Positions 44,393 to 56,991 of a stretch of DNA of 64,000 nucleotides are shown piece after piece. The stretch is taken from positions 23,697,206 to 23,761,205 of the forward strand of contig NC_135360.1 in NCBI RefSeq assembly GCF_051622035.1, read 5' to 3'. Positions within the stretch are counted from its first letter, which is position 1. Every line of letters begins with the position of its first letter. The translations under genes were made by a program, and so were the position numbers. Source of the stretch: Arctopsyche grandis. Lineage: Eukaryota; Arthropoda; Insecta; Trichoptera; Hydropsychidae. The notes beneath the pieces were generated by a model, which worked only from the letters and a program-made list of their open reading frames with translations, did not search any database and was not told the DNA's origin.

Positions 44393-44569
44393 TACTAATG
44401 TTGATTTTATTCATTTATATCAATTATTATTTCATTGTAAATGTACACTTTGCTATTGATAACATTTTAACGAATAAAAAGTAAGTTTAAAATAATTATA
44501 ATTGACGATTATTTCAAATGAAAATTGTCAAATTGAAATAAAAATCGTTTATATATTTTATTTGATCCA

Positions 44570-45100
44570 TGAGCCGTTATATTTGAAAGTGGGGAAGTTC
44601 AATTTTCAGTCCCAAAGACACTATTTCTGTTTGACTTCACAAATTTGACTATTCTGTTTGACTTCACAAATTGTTATCACTTATTTTAATTAGATGTCGA
44701 GATTCTTGGAAATGCAGAATAAACGTATTAGGGCGAAATCACACGGGGAAGAACGGCACGTCGTGTGCTTGGCTCCCCGCTGTGGGGGGTCTCGTATATT
44801 TTTTCAAATTTATAATACACTTATCGGTCACTATCAAGAAAGGATAAATATAAGAATAAAATTTTACTGAAAACACTCCAGGGTGTGATTTTGGGATGGT
44901 GTGTTGGGGGTGCCATGATTTAAAAACTATCTAAAAAAAACCACGTGCCACGTTCATCGCTGTGTTTTCGCCCTTACAGGCCACCAGTATTTTTACAAAC
45001 CTCCTTTTAGCTTCACTTACGATTATTAAATATTGTCTAACACAAAACATTACATTTTATGTTTTGCGAGATATTTCTCTAAATGAAGAAAAGTGGACTT
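44570..45100. repeat. Dispersed repeat family Y, interrupted copy
   Basis: Similar to 29758-30030 on both sides of a MITE insertion at 44731-44973. The open frame at 44962-45492 starts in the MITE end and runs through this repeat, so it is not a credible gene. Confidence 0.7.
44731..44973. mobile_element. Harbinger-like MITE with TTA duplication
   Basis: Begins gggcgaaatcacac and ends with the complement (gtgttttcgccc), flanked on both sides by TTA (44728-44730, 44974-44976). The TTA duplication is characteristic of PIF/Harbinger elements. A related copy in reverse orientation is at 57621-57888. Confidence 0.75.
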
Positions 45101-45589
45101 TCGTTTATAATATTATTGGTTTTAGGAAATATCTATGCCTGTTTGTTAGTACTGAATCACAGAAGTTCTACTTTCTGATTAGACCAATGATATTGCATTC
45201 GATACGCATTTCGTTTGTAATTTACAAAATATGTTTATATACTTTTGTATCTTCAAAGAATATTTATAGAACTTCATTTCTCGAACAGATTTTATTCCAT
45301 GAATGGCGTTATAAAAAAAATTGCTGTTTTATACACAGAGGCAACCAATTTCAACATTGCCTAGCAACGTTTCAAAAAAATACTTCTCACAGTTTACTTT
45401 CCTCTGTGCTAAGATTCTTCATATTGAGTTTTTCGAAACTATTGGAATTAGCCATGTTGAAGAAAGTGATTTTTAAAACATACGAAATGTGAGAAAGTCA
45501 AACTTGGCCAAATTGTTAAAAACTACATTACTTTTTGGCTTTATATAATTTGAATTTTGTAAGTTGGATGAATGTTGACAGGTGGGTCT

Positions 45590-45730
45590 CGAGAGGAGGC
45601 TCTACGGTGCGGTCCGCGGCCCACAGTTTGAGTGTTGGTGTGGTGTGGTGTGGTGTGTTGAGCGCACCTGTTGCTCCCACTTCCTGTCGTGGCGTTCACA
45701 GCCGCTCACTGCTGTGATGTGACCATAATT
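45590..45730. other. GC-rich patch with tggtg repeats
   Basis: Locally GC-rich with a (ggtgt)n run at about 45632-45656. The overlapping minus-strand frame (107 codons at 45602-45925) has an unusual protein-like N-terminal half (KRQYVKDWEAAFGNSWTCDG) but no family that I recognise. Confidence 0.25.
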
Positions 45731-47166
45731 ATCATTTGCAATGAAATTATTATTTATATTTTGTATTGCTTTTATCACCATTATCGAGAGAAATTCATCT
45801 GAAGGCAACACTCCGTCACAAGTCCATGAATTACCGAACGCCGCTTCCCAATCTTTAACGTATTGCCTTTTCTTGTCGTTGATATATCGTTGGTTGATCT
45901 TTAACTTTTCTGTGGGTATTGACATTTACGTATTTGGTTTTTATAGGATTTTTAGTTGCACCTTAAGTCTTAAGTAATAGCTACTGATCATTATCTACGT
46001 ATCGTTTATGTCACAGAGAAATTATGTTTCAAGTGAAAATATATGTTCACTGACGTTTCAGTGAAATCATAACCAGTTACATTTTCAGGGTTGGTTTTTA
46101 TTAATTTAAGATTAGGTTGTTAGGGTTGGTATTATTTATGGGTTAGGATAGGTTAGGTTAAGTAAGGGTTGGCCCTATTCAATTACGGTTGGGTTGTTAG
46201 GGTTAAATTTATAGAGTTGTAAAGTCGTTGTTTGATACATTCATAACCAGTTACATTTTCAGGGTTGGTTTTATTCATTTAAGATTAGGTTGTTAGGGTT
46301 GGTATTATTTATGGGTTAGGATAGGTTAGGTTAAGTAAGGGTTGGCCCTATTCAATTACGGTTGGGTTGTTAGGGTTAAATTTATAGAGTTGTAAAGTCG
46401 TTGTTTGATACATTCATAACCAGTTACATTTTCAGGGTTGGTTTTATTCATTTAAGATTAGGTTGTTAGGGTTGGTATTATTTATGGGTTAGGATAGGTT
46501 AGGTTAAGTAAGGGTTGGCCCTATTCAATTACGGTTGGGTTGTTAGGGTTAAATTTATAGAGTTGTAAAGTCGTTGTTTGATACATTCATAACCAGTTAC
46601 ATTTTCAGGGTTGGTTTTATTCATTTAAGATTAGATTGTTAGGGTTGGTATTATTTATGGGTTAGGATAGGTTAGGTTAAGGAAGGGTTGGCCCTATTCA
46701 TTTAAGATTGGGTTGTTAGGGTTAAATTTATAGAGTTGTAAATTCGTTGTTTGATACATGCATAACCAGTTACATTTTCAGGGTTGGTTTTATTCATTTA
46801 AGATTAGATTGTTAGGGTTGGTATTATTTATGGGTTAGGATAGGTTAGGTTAAGGAAGGGTTGGCCCTATTCATTTAAGATTGGGTTGTTAGGGTTAAAT
46901 TTATAGAGTTGTAAATTCGTTGTTTGATACATTCATAACCAGTTACATTTTCAGGGTTGGTTTTATTCATTTAAGATTAGAATTTTAGGGTTGGTATTAT
47001 TTATGGGTTAGGATCGGTTGTTAGGGTTAAATTTATAGAGTTAAACGTTGGAAATTCATTGTTTGATACATTCATAACCAGTTACATTTTCAGGGTTGGT
47101 TTTATTAATTTAAGAATAGATTGTTAGGGTTGGTATTATTAAAGGGTTAGGATAGGTTAGGTTAGG

Positions 47167-47335
47167 TAGGTTAGGGTTATAACTAGTCACCGGACCCAGA
47201 AGGTGCCGCGTATTGTTCAAAGGTTGTAAATGCATTGTTAAAGGTTTGCCGAACCTTTTTTACAAAGGATTTACAACAATGGAACAATGAATAGCACTGT
47301 GACTATCCTACCTCTAGTTATAACTTATAACCCTA
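47167..47335. mobile_element. hAT-like MITE in the array
   Basis: Shares caccggacccagaaggtgcc through gcactgtgactatcc with the complete 56867-56991 copy. The outer ends are taactag / ctagtta. Confidence 0.75.
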
Positions 47336-47349
47336 ACTTATAACTATAA

Positions 47350-47462
47350 CTTATAAGTAGTCACCGGAGCCTGAGGGGGCCGTGTATTGTTCAAAGGTTG
47401 TAAATGCATTGTTAAAGGTTTGCCGAACAATGGATAGCACTGTGACTATCCTACCTCTACTT
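47350..47462. mobile_element. Internally deleted hAT-like MITE
   Basis: Same family (agtcaccggagcctgagggg ... gcactgtgactatcc), missing about 35 bp of the middle. Confidence 0.7.
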
Positions 47463-47729
47463 ATAAGTGAGGGTTGGCCCTATTCATTTAAGATTGGGTT
47501 GTCAGGGTTAAATTTATAGAGTTAAACGTTGTAAATTCATTGTTTGATACATTTTCACTTGAAATATGCTTACACTGTAACATATACATTATTATTCTTG
47601 TTAATGTTTATAATATCCAAGGATATGAAGTGAAAAATGCGAATTTTGGATATGATGAACCTAGTGGAAAATTTGCGTCGTATCAAGGAAACTTATAAAA
47701 AAAAAATCATTGATTAATACAATGTCCTG

Positions 47730-47852
47730 AAAAAAACCTAATTTTTCCAGATTTTTGTCGAGATAAATCGATTGGTTGGAGGCACAGACGTCCTGCGCCT
47801 CTAACCAATCGATTTATCTCGACAAACATTTCGAAAAAGTAGGTTTTTTTCA
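47730..47852. mobile_element. Hairpin MITE
   Basis: Inverted arms ttgtcgagataaatcgattg / caatcgatttatctcgacaa around a short cagacgtcctg loop, with aaaaaaacctaa/taggttttttt outside. About 120 bp. Confidence 0.8.
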
Positions 47853-48099
47853 TATATCCCTTATTTGAGAATAGTTTTGATTTTTTTACTATAAAAAATA
47901 AACGCTTAATATTCATGTAGGATCCTGAATTCAGGGGTTCCAAATGATACACGTGGAGTAGCTCAGACAGTTTATTATACGTCTTTAAGTCGTTGTAACA
48001 ATAGATAAAGTTTTATGATCATTTTTATTTATGAATATATATGTATGAAATTAGAATGGAGTTCATTTGGGCGAATGAATGCTATTTTTAAATCTAAAA

Positions 48100-48550
48100 T
48101 GTCACTGTGCCTGAAGAAATCGATTTTCGATCAGTGCACCCGTACTTGCATTGAAATCCAGAATGCTATATAAAATCCAGTGCACTCAAAGAGGTATAGA
48201 GATGGAACGCTGTATGCTTGGCATAACGAGGAAAAATAGAAAACGGAATACGTGTTTTAGAAGTATGACAAAGGTGCTTGATGTACGTAACGGTGAGGAT
48301 AAAGAGATTTAAATGGCAATGCACGTGTCACAGCTAGAAGATCGGACAATAGATAGACGAAAGAAGTGCTTAAATGGTACCCGACAGAATGTAAAAGGGT
48401 GCAAGGAAGGCCGCAGGGAAGACGAGTGGATGAAATCAGATAGATATGTGGGATGAGTTGGGTGAGAGTTGCCCAAAATAGACAAATGGAAACATGTTGG
48501 AGAGGCCTTCATCCAGCAGTGGATGGCGAATGGCTGTGAAAAATGACGAT
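48100..48550 (+). mobile_element. Degenerate RTE LINE 3' end
   Basis: Recognisable segments are ctgaagaaatcgattttcga, gaggtatagagatggaacgc, ggcaatgcacgtgtcacagc and gaggccttcatccagcagtg, in the order of the 12.4-kb copy, with frameshifts. It ends gtgaaaaatgacgat. Confidence 0.75.
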
Positions 48551-50560
48551 AAAATATGTATACGCATTTGTTAAATATCAGGCCTCCTCAATTTGATTTA
48601 AACATGAGAAAAAGACAAAGATATGTAGAAACACTGGGTCTAAGATATGCATATTTATATTGGGCATCGGTGAGGCACTCCTAATTAGTAATTCAATATT
48701 CGTATGCATATGTAAATTGTTAAGTAAAAGGTATAAAATCGGAGTCGGAGTCGCTCGATTGGTTTAAGACCGACTCTACAGCCCTTATAATATTGTCTTA
48801 TTTAATGTTCGTGTTCAAAACCCATTACAGACTGTTTTGTTTTCATTATATTATCAAATTTACCAATAATGGACCAATATTTATGCATGACTAGACAAAA
48901 TCATGACCTCGTTTTGATTATTTAAATAGTAATTCTTTCCTTTTCGTTAATTCATAGTGAAATTACAATGATTTAGCAAGATTTTACAGGTTAATACTTA
49001 ATTAGGACACATAGTATATTTGTGCTAGACGATAAATGAATGGATTGCCTAATCGAAGTAACCCACGTGTATATTTTTTGACATTCGCTACTTCATGAAT
49101 CATTGTAGCAAATTTGCTAATATGTATGTATGAAGCAGCCTCGAAATATTGCTGTTTTATTGTGATTGAATTTTTTTGGATTAATCTTTAGCACCTTCAT
49201 TTTATTATTAAAAAAAAAACATGTTAACGTGAGTAAGTCATATTAGACAGATATACATATATTTAAATCGATATGTAAACAATAGATGTAATCCCCATTG
49301 AATAGATAATTTCTCTTCGTTATTAAATTTGGACTTGGATTTATTTCTAACCAAAGATTATATACATACGTCCCTTTTCAATACATAGTTATATTGTTTT
49401 TCAACATTTTATGTTTTGTAATTCTGATTGCATGGTTTTAATTGTACTACGTTTCACTTTCAAAGAAAGTCTCCTATAATAGCACATCAACTTATTGTTG
49501 ATTTTTTTCATCGTAACCGAAAGATAATCAAATTAACAGGTGTATTATTATGTTCTTTCATGTATAATATATATTTTATATGCTCAAACAAACTGTATGT
49601 CTAGTTATGAAATATTACAGGTGGGTTTTTGCTAATTGAATCTAAATTTTGGAAGAGATACATAATATATGTATCTTGTTTTTTTTTTAGGTTGTTTGCG
49701 CCAAATTTACAATAAATATACGATCTTTGATACAAAGCAACCAGTAATTAAAATTGAATATTCAATTCGTGTTCCCCTTTTCGCGTATAGGTACATATAC
49801 ACCTCTTAAAATTGATTGCGAATTCATTTTTATTAATATTTTCATGGGAAATAATTAGCATTTATGTTAATTTTACGTTCGTGTACTGTTTATATTTTTT
49901 TCGTCTCAAAGAAGCAAAATCACATCTAAAAATCAGGCACATACAACCTTCGTAGCCTTTGTTATATAATTTATAAGTATATATTTTTATATATATCTTA
50001 TAAAAAAGTTCACAGTACGCAACTCTCATTGTTTTGACACAATGACTGTTCATGACATGCTTATTTTTATTATACGTTTATACTTTATAATAATAACAGA
50101 AATAGTGTATTTGTTCCCACGCACGGTATAATACGATATTAAAATCGGTTTAAAGTTACGTTTCTTCCGAAGAATTTCGCTTCTGTTCTTTTCTAGGGCA
50201 AATTTAGCACTTAAGAACCCCTCCTCCTTCCATATTTTTTGTCCAGTTTGACTTAAAATAACTGTATTCCGAGATGAAAATAATGAAATACTGAAGAACG
50301 ACACAGTTAATCATGATTCTGATCGTATCGTCAATCTTAGATTTTTTGTTACGATTTTGTTGTGACGAGTTTGCCTTAGTTTTAGTTTTGTTTTGTTGTC
50401 ACGTTAACAGCAGTACGAAATATATTCTTTAGTACATTCATATGTACGTGGAGTAGACGAACAGCAGTAGCTGATAAAATCTAATCATATACAATTATAG
50501 AACTTTAAAATGAAATAAAACATGGTTTTTATTGGAAGATAATGTTATGCCAAAAGTGTT
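48551..50560. other. AT-rich DNA, no gene seen
   Basis: Short open frames only. No recognised domains, repeats or RNA genes. If the 43.1-kb promoter is real, this is probably intron. Confidence 0.5.
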
Positions 50561-50564
50561 TAAA

Positions 50565-50930
50565 TATGATATCGGACATATGGGCGCCGGCTGGTTCGAG
50601 TATAGCGCAAAGTCCAATTTTTGACCACTTTTTCGAGCAACTGGGGGCGTATATCGGCAATAACGCGGCGAAGGCTTTCAAGTCGTCCATCGTTTCTAGA
50701 CTAGACTAGTGAATTCACAAATCCTCACGGAAAATAGTCCAAAGGTGTTAAATCACACGATCTTGGAGGCCAATTCACGATCTTAAAATGGTAAGTTTTG
50801 CGAACTGAACCACGATTTTCGAAATAAATTCGCACAATTTGCTAGCGTTGTTCTGGCGCAAGTCTCTCTTCATGGTGAAATGGCAAGCCAAACTGAGCAC
50901 AAATCAGTTGTCAGCTGTCAAATTAACCCT
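50565..50930 (-). mobile_element. Internally deleted DDE-transposase element
   Basis: On the minus strand, a segment resembling the N-terminal helix-turn-helix of mariner-like insect transposases (about 50870-50810, encoding a ...YFENRGSVRKT-like stretch in one frame) passes directly into the C-terminal catalytic block WPPRSCDLTPLDYF (about 50775-50735). The tail then reads LLEKVVKNWTLRYTRTSRRP. The middle of the gene is deleted and stops and frame changes are present. Terminal repeats were not identified. Confidence 0.6.
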
Positions 50931-52520
50931 ACCTCACCGAAGTGGGGTATGCAAGTGCCCCAATATCCTATATTTCTTGTATTCCTAGAATGAACGACAA
51001 GAAATTTATTTTAATAGATTTTGTATGATTTAGAAAAGGGGTACATCGTAAAAAAATACATTTATACATGTCTACGTTCCAAAGTATGATTTAAAGACGG
51101 TAGCCATAAGTCATTTTTTTGACTGTTCGCTTGCATATTCTTGTTGATCGATGAATCAATGCGAGAGAAAGAGACAGCTATATTTTCGTAAGCTATTGTT
51201 TTCGTCGCTTTTGGCGCGTGGCTATTGAGTCATGTAGTCGCCTGTTGGCCTTACCCATGTGCGTTTGCATGTTGATGCTTGTCGTTATTTTTTAATACAA
51301 AAATAGTCAAAAACATGCTATATGACTAAAACTTTTTATGTTGATGTGTAAAATGATTAATAAGATATATATTGAACGCATTTGTATTGAGAAAAGCTGT
51401 ATTTTGATTAAAAATACTGGGGTCTTTCTCGACCCCGGTTCGGGACACTCTTTAGATCTCGACGCTCCGTCCTTCAAAGGTTAATTAGATGTCGCTGGGA
51501 AAAAGTGTTGCCAATTCGATAAACAAATCCTTTACTATACAGCAGTACATATCACGTATCAAGCAAAACCGCTTTTCTTTGGCCTCTGTGGAAATATTCA
51601 CGCACGTCGTTACGTCATATTAGCGGGTGTACTTGTACTAACGAAAGTGCACATGTGCATATGAATATTTTCAGAAACGTCATATATTGCGCCATATCGT
51701 CATGTTCTACCTATATAATGTATATATTATATAAGACGATATTGCCTTGCACCAGGCCAAACTTGTCTGAACGTGCGTTGCTGTATGAATAGAAACTGTC
51801 GATTACGCGAGTTGCTGTGCTGTGCTGTGGCCGTGAACTGCTCAATAGTATGAACATACCTTTAATCGTACAATCGACTTGAAACAAATACAACACACAG
51901 TTCAGTCGGTCAACTGTTAATTTTTACCCAAATATACAACAGCTCTGGTTCTAATACAAATGCTGTTATGAATAATTTAATACCACCTGCTGATTGGTCT
52001 TGTGCATATTTCAATTTATCACTGATGTTGATTTCACTCGTCAATGCGAATTTCTCGTTTGTTTTTCTGCCACAAACGCCAGAGAAATGCTGGTTAAAAC
52101 CTTAGCAATGGATCGAGGCAAATGAATTGATCCCATATTGAACGCTTTCGATCGGTGGCCTTCCAACGTCATATTTGTTATTACAGATGTTACTGAACTG
52201 ATTACTTTGAATTTGTAGTTTTTGACAATGCCTCATAAAAATGTGCGAACCCATAATAATCATTCACGTCTTCTTACCGTTCAAGTAATATATTTAGTCC
52301 ATAAAGTATGTATGTATATTATCATACAACTAGCGAAAGTACCTTGCTCCGCTCGGGCTAACATTCGCATATAATAAATATAGATCGAGGTTAGTTCTTC
52401 CGTATTTTAGTTTATTTTATTCAGAGTCCCAATTTTTCGTTTCGATGCCGCGTTATTAATTTTAATTGCTCCATAAAAGCTTATTATATTTCTGCAATTC
52501 CAAATATTGGTGTGGATTCA
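50931..52520. other. No gene seen
   Basis: AT-rich DNA with short frames. No recognised coding sequence or RNA gene, and no repeat copies matched elsewhere in the window. Confidence 0.5.
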
Positions 52521-52531
52521 CTGAATAAATT

Positions 52532-52808
52532 TAGGCGCAAACACACTAAATCGTACGCCATGCATGTGCTCGTGGTTTCCAGAGGGGAAGGGCGTTTCTT
52601 CAGGTCATTACTAATTCGTACGATCTTATTATTTCGACAAATTTCCTACGTTTCTTCAAATATGGGAATCACTGTCAAACCTATGTCAATATAATGATAA
52701 AAATATCACCGATAACACTACAGGGGGTGATTTTTAGCCTAGGTACCATAGCATAGATCAGTCGTGTAAGCGATTTTTTCGTGTACCTATGTATCTGCGC
52801 CTTTTTTC
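52532..52808. mobile_element. MITE-like repeat family Z, copy 1
   Basis: Ends ggcgcaaacacac / tctgcgcc. It shares cgatcttattatttcgacaa and ttttagcctaggtaccatag-type sequence with 53221-53460 and, in part, 53545-53600. Confidence 0.6.
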
Positions 52809-53214
52809 GCCCATATATTATATAAAGGCCCGTCCAGACTAAGCAAACATGACAATTACGGAATTTCAAAAATAAATTTTATAAAGTCTACATGACCCTT
52901 AACATTTTTTTCGTATACATGCCATAGTGCCATGACAGGTCACCCTGAATCGATTCTATGGCTAACTGTATACATACATATCTAAATACATTAAACATGC
53001 GATGTAGGTATACGTATATTAATTAGAAAACCGCATGCATGTGTATTGCTTGCAACAATTAACTAATTCTGACTTGTCGAATTTGCAAGAGAGAGAGAGA
53101 TTCCGATTTTATTAGAATCGTCAACAGCTAAGAACTAATTGACAATAGTGAACCATTTTTTGTGGGTTAAAGCATCCTGGCCGCCTAAGTCTGGTTAAGA
53201 CAGATTTGCAAACT

Positions 53215-53465
53215 CTAAGGTCGCAGGCACACTGAATCGTACGGCAGGTACACTGTATCGTAGACTACAGTTGTGATGGTCGTATCTTCGTGTCATTGAT
53301 AATTCGCACGATCTTATTATTTCGACAAGTTTGTCAATATAATGATAAAAAAAACACCGAAATCACCACAGAGAGTGTTTTTGCTTGGGTACTATAGCAT
53401 AGATGAGTCCTGTTAGCGTTCCTGTCCACGTGACGCGTACCTTTCGTGTGTCTGCGCCTTTTTTA
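53215..53465. mobile_element. MITE-like repeat family Z, copy 2
   Basis: Shares the family Z start (cgcaggcacactgaatcgta), middle (cgatcttattatttcgacaa) and right end (gtgtctgcgcctttttt). A fragment of the same family follows at about 53545-53600. Confidence 0.6.
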
Positions 53466-53599
53466 TGTTATTACATTTCGCCCTAACTAAACTAAATTTC
53501 TTAACTAAATTTCTTAAAATATGAAAACCACTGTCAAACATATGTATGTCCTCCAGGGGCTGAGTTTTAGCCTGGATTACCATAGCATAGATCAGGCGT

Positions 53600-54880
53600 A
53601 CCGCGTACCACTCTGCTTGTCTAACAAGAGGCGGTCGATCTGGATTTAATTACCATCCATATCTTGCCAGATACTTGTAATCATCGATAAAATTAACAAA
53701 TTTTTCGATTCTGGCTGGGTTTGATCTTAAAACATTTCTATTGGTAAACGATCGCTTAACCAGTGAGTTACGCTGTTGACATAAATATGTCAACAGACTT
53801 TTTATAGACATACATATAGATTTAAATGAAAATCATATAGATTTAAATGAAAATAGGTAAACTTTCACTGATATGTACATAGATATTGCTCCGTTGATTC
53901 AATGGACATTTTGCTAAAAAAAAATAAATTAGACAGACTAGCTCATCTATATTTATTGAGAACTTGTATAATTAAGGTATAATAAAAATGAAGAAAATTC
54001 GGTTCAAATTAGTATACGTCACGATACGTTGTACAAACATGTACTTTTGTTAATAACCGAATTTATTTGCACGCGGAGCAAATCTTTCCTCGAAAGGAAA
54101 TAGCCCTCAGAGAAAATTCTTGGATCTTACATAAAAATGCTCTCGCTCCGTTTCAGTGCTAAGCTGGGGCAATTTTCTTCGTCCGCAATAATAAATACTG
54201 TAGTATTATATGCCACCATTATACATATGTATATGTGTTCTCCTTTTCTTGGGCAGACTATTCATATCGCCGTGTGATATTTACGTTTCTAGTTCACGAT
54301 AAGGGCTCTCGGAGGTCAAAATAAATATATTTCACTTCAAGTACATGTGTACTTCTAGCGTGCATTTTATCTGAAGGAGTTCACGACATTGCGTCTGTCT
54401 GTATTTGGCAACAAAGGATGCGAACTGTGAATCACTCGTTTGTACGATGATGCATTCTCGCAAGTATTATCCTGCTTCGTTTGATCATCGTCATTATTTT
54501 GTTTTTAATACTTTTGTTATATGTATTTACTTACTGTTTGCGCTTTGTTTTATGCTACGAAGCTGACGTACAACAGATTTTATCGACCTGTGAGTTTTTA
54601 TTAGACTCAGATAGCTCGTTTTATAGGGCTTCTCTTGGAAACTAGTATATAGGTATGTGAATTACAATAATTTATACTTACTCCTATAAACATACATAGA
54701 TACATGTGGTTTTGGTACTTGGTATATTTCAGAGAAATTTGATGAAAAAATTACTACGTATATCAGAGATGTCCTAGAAAATTTAGGACTCGCTAGCATT
54801 CATTCAAAAAATATTAATTTGTCTATATTGATTTATCATCAAATCATTGTATTTCGTCCAAGAGAAATTGAAAGAGCTAG
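53600..54880. other. No gene seen
   Basis: AT-rich. A small tandem duplication (tatagatttaaatgaaaat) lies at about 53816-53860. No coding sequence or RNA gene was recognised. Confidence 0.5.
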
Positions 54881-54900
54881 TTATTACAAATTGTATATAG

Positions 54901-55305
54901 CCAGCAGTATGATTTTTGGGTTCGATCCCGCTATACTGCTGGTTAGACTTGAATATTTGTGATCCAAGTCGATCGTTTCTTATCAGAGTTTGGCAATTTT
55001 ATCTGATCCTTGTTGAAACGGTTCCTCAAATTTGGCAAAAAAAATCATCCTACTTGCTGTCACAAATCTTCTGTATTTGATGTATGTACAATTTGTAAAA
55101 ATTATGTACAAATCTAAATCCATAAATGTCTCAATGTATTAATTAATTAATTGTTAATTTCGTGTTCTTCAGCTTCTCGAAATACAGTGATTTATGTAAT
55201 AAAAATTCTGCAGTGTTTGTAATTAATTGTCTAGGAAGGTGCATTGGGGTCTTCCTGTCAAGCCTTCCTGGTATACATAAATCTATGTAAAATAAAATAA
55301 AATAT
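54901..55305 (+). mobile_element. SINE copy B
   Basis: Has a Pol III B-box-like gggttcgatcccg near 54918, then the family body and the tail gtctaggaaggtgcattggg, followed by an A-rich end (aataaaataaaat). The A-box half of the head is shortened. Confidence 0.8.
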
Positions 55306-55325
55306 CGATAAACGGACTCTATCAT

Positions 55326-55510
55326 ATATGGCGATCACGCACACGACATTCATTGCCACGAAAATCACGAATACGGAAAATCTGGCACTCGAGTTCTCGT
55401 TAGTATGATAGTTCGCGTGGGTATGGATTGAATTTTCGAGTGCCAGATGTTCCGTGATCGAGGTTTTAGTGACGTGTGCGAGGTTGCTTTGTGCGGAATA
55501 ATCACCGAAC
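55326..55510. repeat. Dispersed repeat family X, copy 2
   Basis: Internally inverted (ctggcactcgagttctcg / ttttcgagtgccagat), with outer ends gcacacgac / gacgtgtgcg. Related to 24468-24630 (reverse) and 62992-63160. Confidence 0.7.
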
Positions 55511-56855
55511 TAGATACAGTCTACTGCACTGGTAGAGGTATCGGAATAATCCAGATCTTGAACAAGCAAATTGTCGATTTTTCAATGGTTTGAGCTCCGG
55601 ATCTTTCAGTTTATGAGTATTCACTAGACCTACTATCGTCGGTTTTCTCTTTAATATCCTATTAGTTGTTAGACATTTTTAGCTACAGAAGTTTCTTTTG
55701 CTCGTAAATGTTTGATCTTAAAATTTCCTTATTACCGAATAGAGAGAGTCGAGTACGCCCATCTTATTTGGTGTTGAAAGGTAAACTGAAGGTGTTAATT
55801 GCGTTTCGACACGGCCCACAGAAGCTGATCAAAACGAAATCTACACGAAATCAAATGGAACAAGGGAAAAAATAGCCCACTTTTGTTTGTCACTCGTTAA
55901 TTGATTTGATTTGGTGCCACTGACCGACACGAACTCCATACAAAAGTGACAAAAAGTGTGTAGGCATATATGTATAAGCTATTGTGACCTGCACGGTTTC
56001 CTTTCTAATTAAACTTTGACCGATTATTGACACTACGGTAACAGCTATAAACCGTTGACACACATCGAAAAACTGTTGAAAACAAACGCTTCCTCTCTAA
56101 AGCGGTACCCAACACGCCAATAACCACAAGGGTACACTTTTGCAGCTAGGTTAGGTACAAGTTGACCAATTTATTCTAAAATCCGGTACTCCTCACCTGT
56201 GACTTTCTCTGTTTGTTCTGGTTTTTATTTCACACCTGCAAAACCCACTCAGTTTTGGCAACTTAGCATTTTGAAATGTTATCTTCTAAGAGTTCGCCGC
56301 ACCATATCGACAAAATGTTTATTAGATGTGACAGTGTGTATCCCCTCTTCCGGAACTTTCTGTACATCCGGTACGGCTGCAGGCACCCCTGTGTACATTT
56401 CTATGGGCATGTGTCCGGATGCCCTCATTTACACACGATTTGACATCAAAAGAAATTAATTCATGAAGATGCATCGATGGGAACTTATGCCATTGTGCCG
56501 TGCTGTTGCTCTACGTAGAAAATATACACTGGGATTGAGAATTAAAGCGTATAAAAAGAAAGCGCAAATAGCTCGAGAAAAGCTTAAACCAATTAGGCAT
56601 CGGTTTTTTGCTGGAAATGGGACGAATTGCCTGATTGATAAGTAAATAAAAAATAGCATTTTATTTTATTAGCAAACTTGGAAGAGTTTTCGCTAATCTT
56701 TTCAGATTATGGTATTAATTTGAAAAAAAAGGAGGAACTTCAATTTGCGCTCACAAAAATGCATTATGGGTTTACAAGGGTGAAATTCTGGCATTATTTG
56801 CCTCGATTGTGTAATAAACGAATCCTTTGTCATCGAAGTTAATTCTTTCTCATAC
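55511..56855. other. No gene seen
   Basis: Two adjacent open frames (56199-56459 and 56463-56645) have no recognised features. They could be remnants of a mobile element but I assign nothing. Confidence 0.45.
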
Positions 56856-56866
56856 ACACATATTAC

Positions 56867-56991
56867 TAGACACCGGACCCAGAAGGTGCCGCGTATTGTT
56901 CAAAGGTTGTAAATGCATTGTTAAAGGTTTGCCGAACCTTTTTTACAAAGGATTTACAACAATGGATAGCACTGTGACTATCCGGTGTCTA
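56867..56991. mobile_element. Complete hAT-type MITE, 125 bp, 8-bp duplication
   Basis: Terminal inverted repeats TAGACACCGGA / TCCGGTGTCTA and a perfect 8-bp duplication CATATTAC on both sides (56859-56866, 56992-56999). An 8-bp duplication is the signature of hAT elements. An inner inverted pair (ttgtaaatg... / ...atttacaac) gives hairpin potential. Three further, less complete copies are in the window. Confidence 0.88.

Larger units (their letters stand above)
46020..47580. repeat. 173-bp tandem array, 7 units, TTAGG-rich
   Basis: The unit start cataaccagttacattttca recurs at 46068, 46242, 46415, 46588, 46761, 46934 and 47073, a 173-174 bp period with the last full interval shortened to 139. 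Each unit contains several ggttag/ttaggg words (such as gggttaggataggttaggtt). The array is bounded by an inverted pair (gtttcaagtgaaaat at 46027, cattttcacttgaaat at 47549). Two hAT-like MITE copies are inserted near its right end. Confidence 0.92.

Noticed and set aside
44962-45492. 176-codon plus-strand frame
   Set aside because: It begins inside a MITE end and continues through a dispersed repeat also present in a Wnk intron.
46020-47170. Telomere or subtelomere
   Set aside because: TTAGG-like words occur inside a 173-bp unit, not as a contiguous (TTAGG)n array, and unique genes flank it on the left.
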